Assembly: GCA_963752915.1 (NCBI GenBank)
Contig: CAVVZZ010000010.1
Span: 558,001 to 622,000, forward strand
DNA: 64,000 bases
Direction of reading: 5' to 3'
Source of the DNA: DATJPR01 sp963752915
GTDB lineage: Bacteria > Bacteroidota > Ignavibacteria > UBA10030 > UBA6906
A program made the translations under genes and the position numbers. Shown piece after piece: positions 63,112 to 64,000 of this stretch. A model generated the notes under the pieces. It was not told the DNA's origin. It saw only the letters and a list, made by a program, of their open reading frames with translations, and did not search any database. Numbering within the stretch: position 1 is the stretch's first letter; each line of letters begins with the position of its first letter.

Positions 63112-64000
63112 ATTCCACATGCTGAGATGGGTGCTGCTCTCACTCCTTCTTGCGTCTATGTTGAGTATCAACTGCACGTCTCAAAAACCAATGAACAATG
63201 TTAAGTTAACAAAGGTACGAGAGATGCCGTTGACTGTCTCCCCTCAATCATTGCTTGGGTACCTTGTTGACATGACCACCGATCCTGAGGGACAAATGTA
63301 TCTTGCCGACGGATCCGATGGAAAAGTGAAGATCTTTGACACCAATGGTCGGTATCTTCGCAATATCGGTCTTTCCCGTCCGCTTGCCATGACCGGAATC
63401 ACTATGGACGAGAGAGGGAACTTGTATGTGAACGACCTGGCAACAAGCTCAGTTTTCAAGTTTTCCGCGACGGGCACTAAAACAGATTCGATCCCTGTTG
63501 ATTCAGGGAGTCTGTTTGTCCTTGGGATTCCACGCATCTACAAAGACAGGTTGTATTTGGGTGTTTTTGAAAAACAATATTCGGCTTACGACTTCTATAA
63601 GTCTACTCAGATCGGGATCTACGATTTGACTTCCAAGAAGCTGGAGCGGAGATTCGGATACTTTGATGAGCTATACGGGAAGCTATCCCCTTTGAGTCCT
63701 GAGGTGCACTTTGATATCGGAGAGGATGGGACGGTCTGCGTCGTTCAAAGTCACTTCTCTGGATTCATGCTCTTTGATTCAGACGGGAATCTGAGAAAGA
63801 CAGTCACTGGGGCCGGATCGGGATTCCGCATTCCATCCAAACCTTGTCCGAAAGATTTGAAAGAATATAGAGAATGGATACCGACTTGGTCTTACATGAG
63901 CACAGTGCGATGCACCAAAGACTACATTTTCACCCAATATTTCGACCGGCGAAAGGGTTCCACAGACCGCTTCGAGGAAGAGTTCTACCTCAACATAAAC
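63098..64000 (+). CDS. Six-bladed beta-propeller lipoprotein (runs off right edge)
   Basis: Starts at ATG 63098 with AGGA 7 nt upstream and overlaps the thioredoxin-like gene. The lipoprotein signal is LRWVLLSLLLASMLSINC (Cys after SIN). NHL-like blades follow: DPEGQMYLADGSDGKVKIFD, NGRYLRNIG, MDERGNLYVNDL, FKFSATGTK and later DSDGNLRKTV. This matches the 6-bladed propeller lipoproteins common in Bacteroidota, often found next to small exported peptides and redoxins. At least 301 residues are present and the end is outside the window. It probably binds or displays a partner at the cell surface, possibly the small peptide. Confidence 0.85.
   Translation, partial: MKFLEFHMLRWVLLSLLLASMLSINCTSQKPMNNVKLTKVREMPLTVSPQSLLGYLVDMTTDPEGQMYLADGSDGKVKIFDTNGRYLRNIGLSRPLAMTGITMDERGNLYVNDLATSSVFKFSATGTKTDSIPVDSGSLFVLGIPRIYKDRLYLGVFEKQYSAYDFYKSTQIGIYDLTSKKLERRFGYFDELYGKLSPLSPEVHFDIGEDGTVCVVQSHFSGFMLFDSDGNLRKTVTGAGSGFRIPSKPCPKDLKEYREWIPTWSYMSTVRCTKDYIFTQYFDRRKGSTDRFEEEFYLNIN

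Overview
The window looks like chromosomal DNA of an uncultured member of the Bacteroidota/Chlorobiota side of the FCB group (Ignavibacteria- or Kapabacteria-like). The main reason is seven large secreted proteins, six of which end in a type IX secretion-type C-terminal sorting domain (CTD) with the motif QNYPNPFNP, a conserved V(Y/F)xxLG and a final basic K/R; the seventh has a related VVPNPY ending. A PorV/PorQ-family barrel, a TonB-dependent receptor with a carboxypeptidase-like leader, and two sensors with periplasmic propeller repeats (one a full hybrid two-component system) agree with this. Most of the window is roughly 55% GC by eye. I found no rRNA, tRNA, insertion sequence, prophage or CRISPR array.

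Layout. 1-8 kb (minus strand): the N-terminal part of a propeller sensor, a giant metzincin/VWA/CTD protein broken by one frameshift, and a small secreted protein. 8.4-15.3 kb: an NmrA-like reductase, an SGNH hydrolase, a DUF4395 membrane protein, a polysaccharide deacetylase with a six-hairpin glycosidase, and a TonB-C protein. 15.3-32.1 kb (minus strand, about 17 kb, tightly packed): C45 acyl-hydrolase lipoprotein, M20 peptidase, cyanophycinase-like peptidase, YfcC-type transporter, CTD protein, RpiR regulator, TonB-dependent receptor, CTD-like protein, PorV-like barrel, M14 carboxypeptidase and an enolase-superfamily racemase/synthase. This reads as one system for taking up and degrading peptides or N-acylated amino acids. 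32.3-37.5 kb: a DUF362 protein, two membrane proteins and a CTD protein. 37.7-47.0 kb (plus strand): a GH2 glycosidase, a GH78 rhamnosidase and an S8 protease, all riddled with frameshifts. 47.2-49.8 kb: a tripartite HipB/HipS/HipT-like toxin-antitoxin locus with a strong promoter and operator array, then an alpha/beta hydrolase. 50.2-52.7 kb: a PadR regulator with a HAAS-pentapeptide protein, and a serine hydrolase of visibly higher GC. 52.9-60.7 kb (minus strand): an S41 protease, a GH43/GH130-like propeller protein and a full hybrid two-component sensor. 61.4-64.0 kb (plus strand): a small operon with a MauE-like membrane protein, a tiny secreted two-cysteine peptide, a CxxC thioredoxin-like protein and a six-bladed propeller lipoprotein that runs off the right edge.

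Three things stand out. First, the last operon resembles a dedicated disulfide-forming pathway for a small exported peptide. Second, families of 7-bp and 8-bp tandem repeats are scattered through the window, between genes and also inside CTD coding sequence at the same position of the domain. Third, many frameshifts cluster at 37.7-44.3 kb, and most of those I could resolve sit at homopolymer runs, which points to sequencing error more than gene decay.
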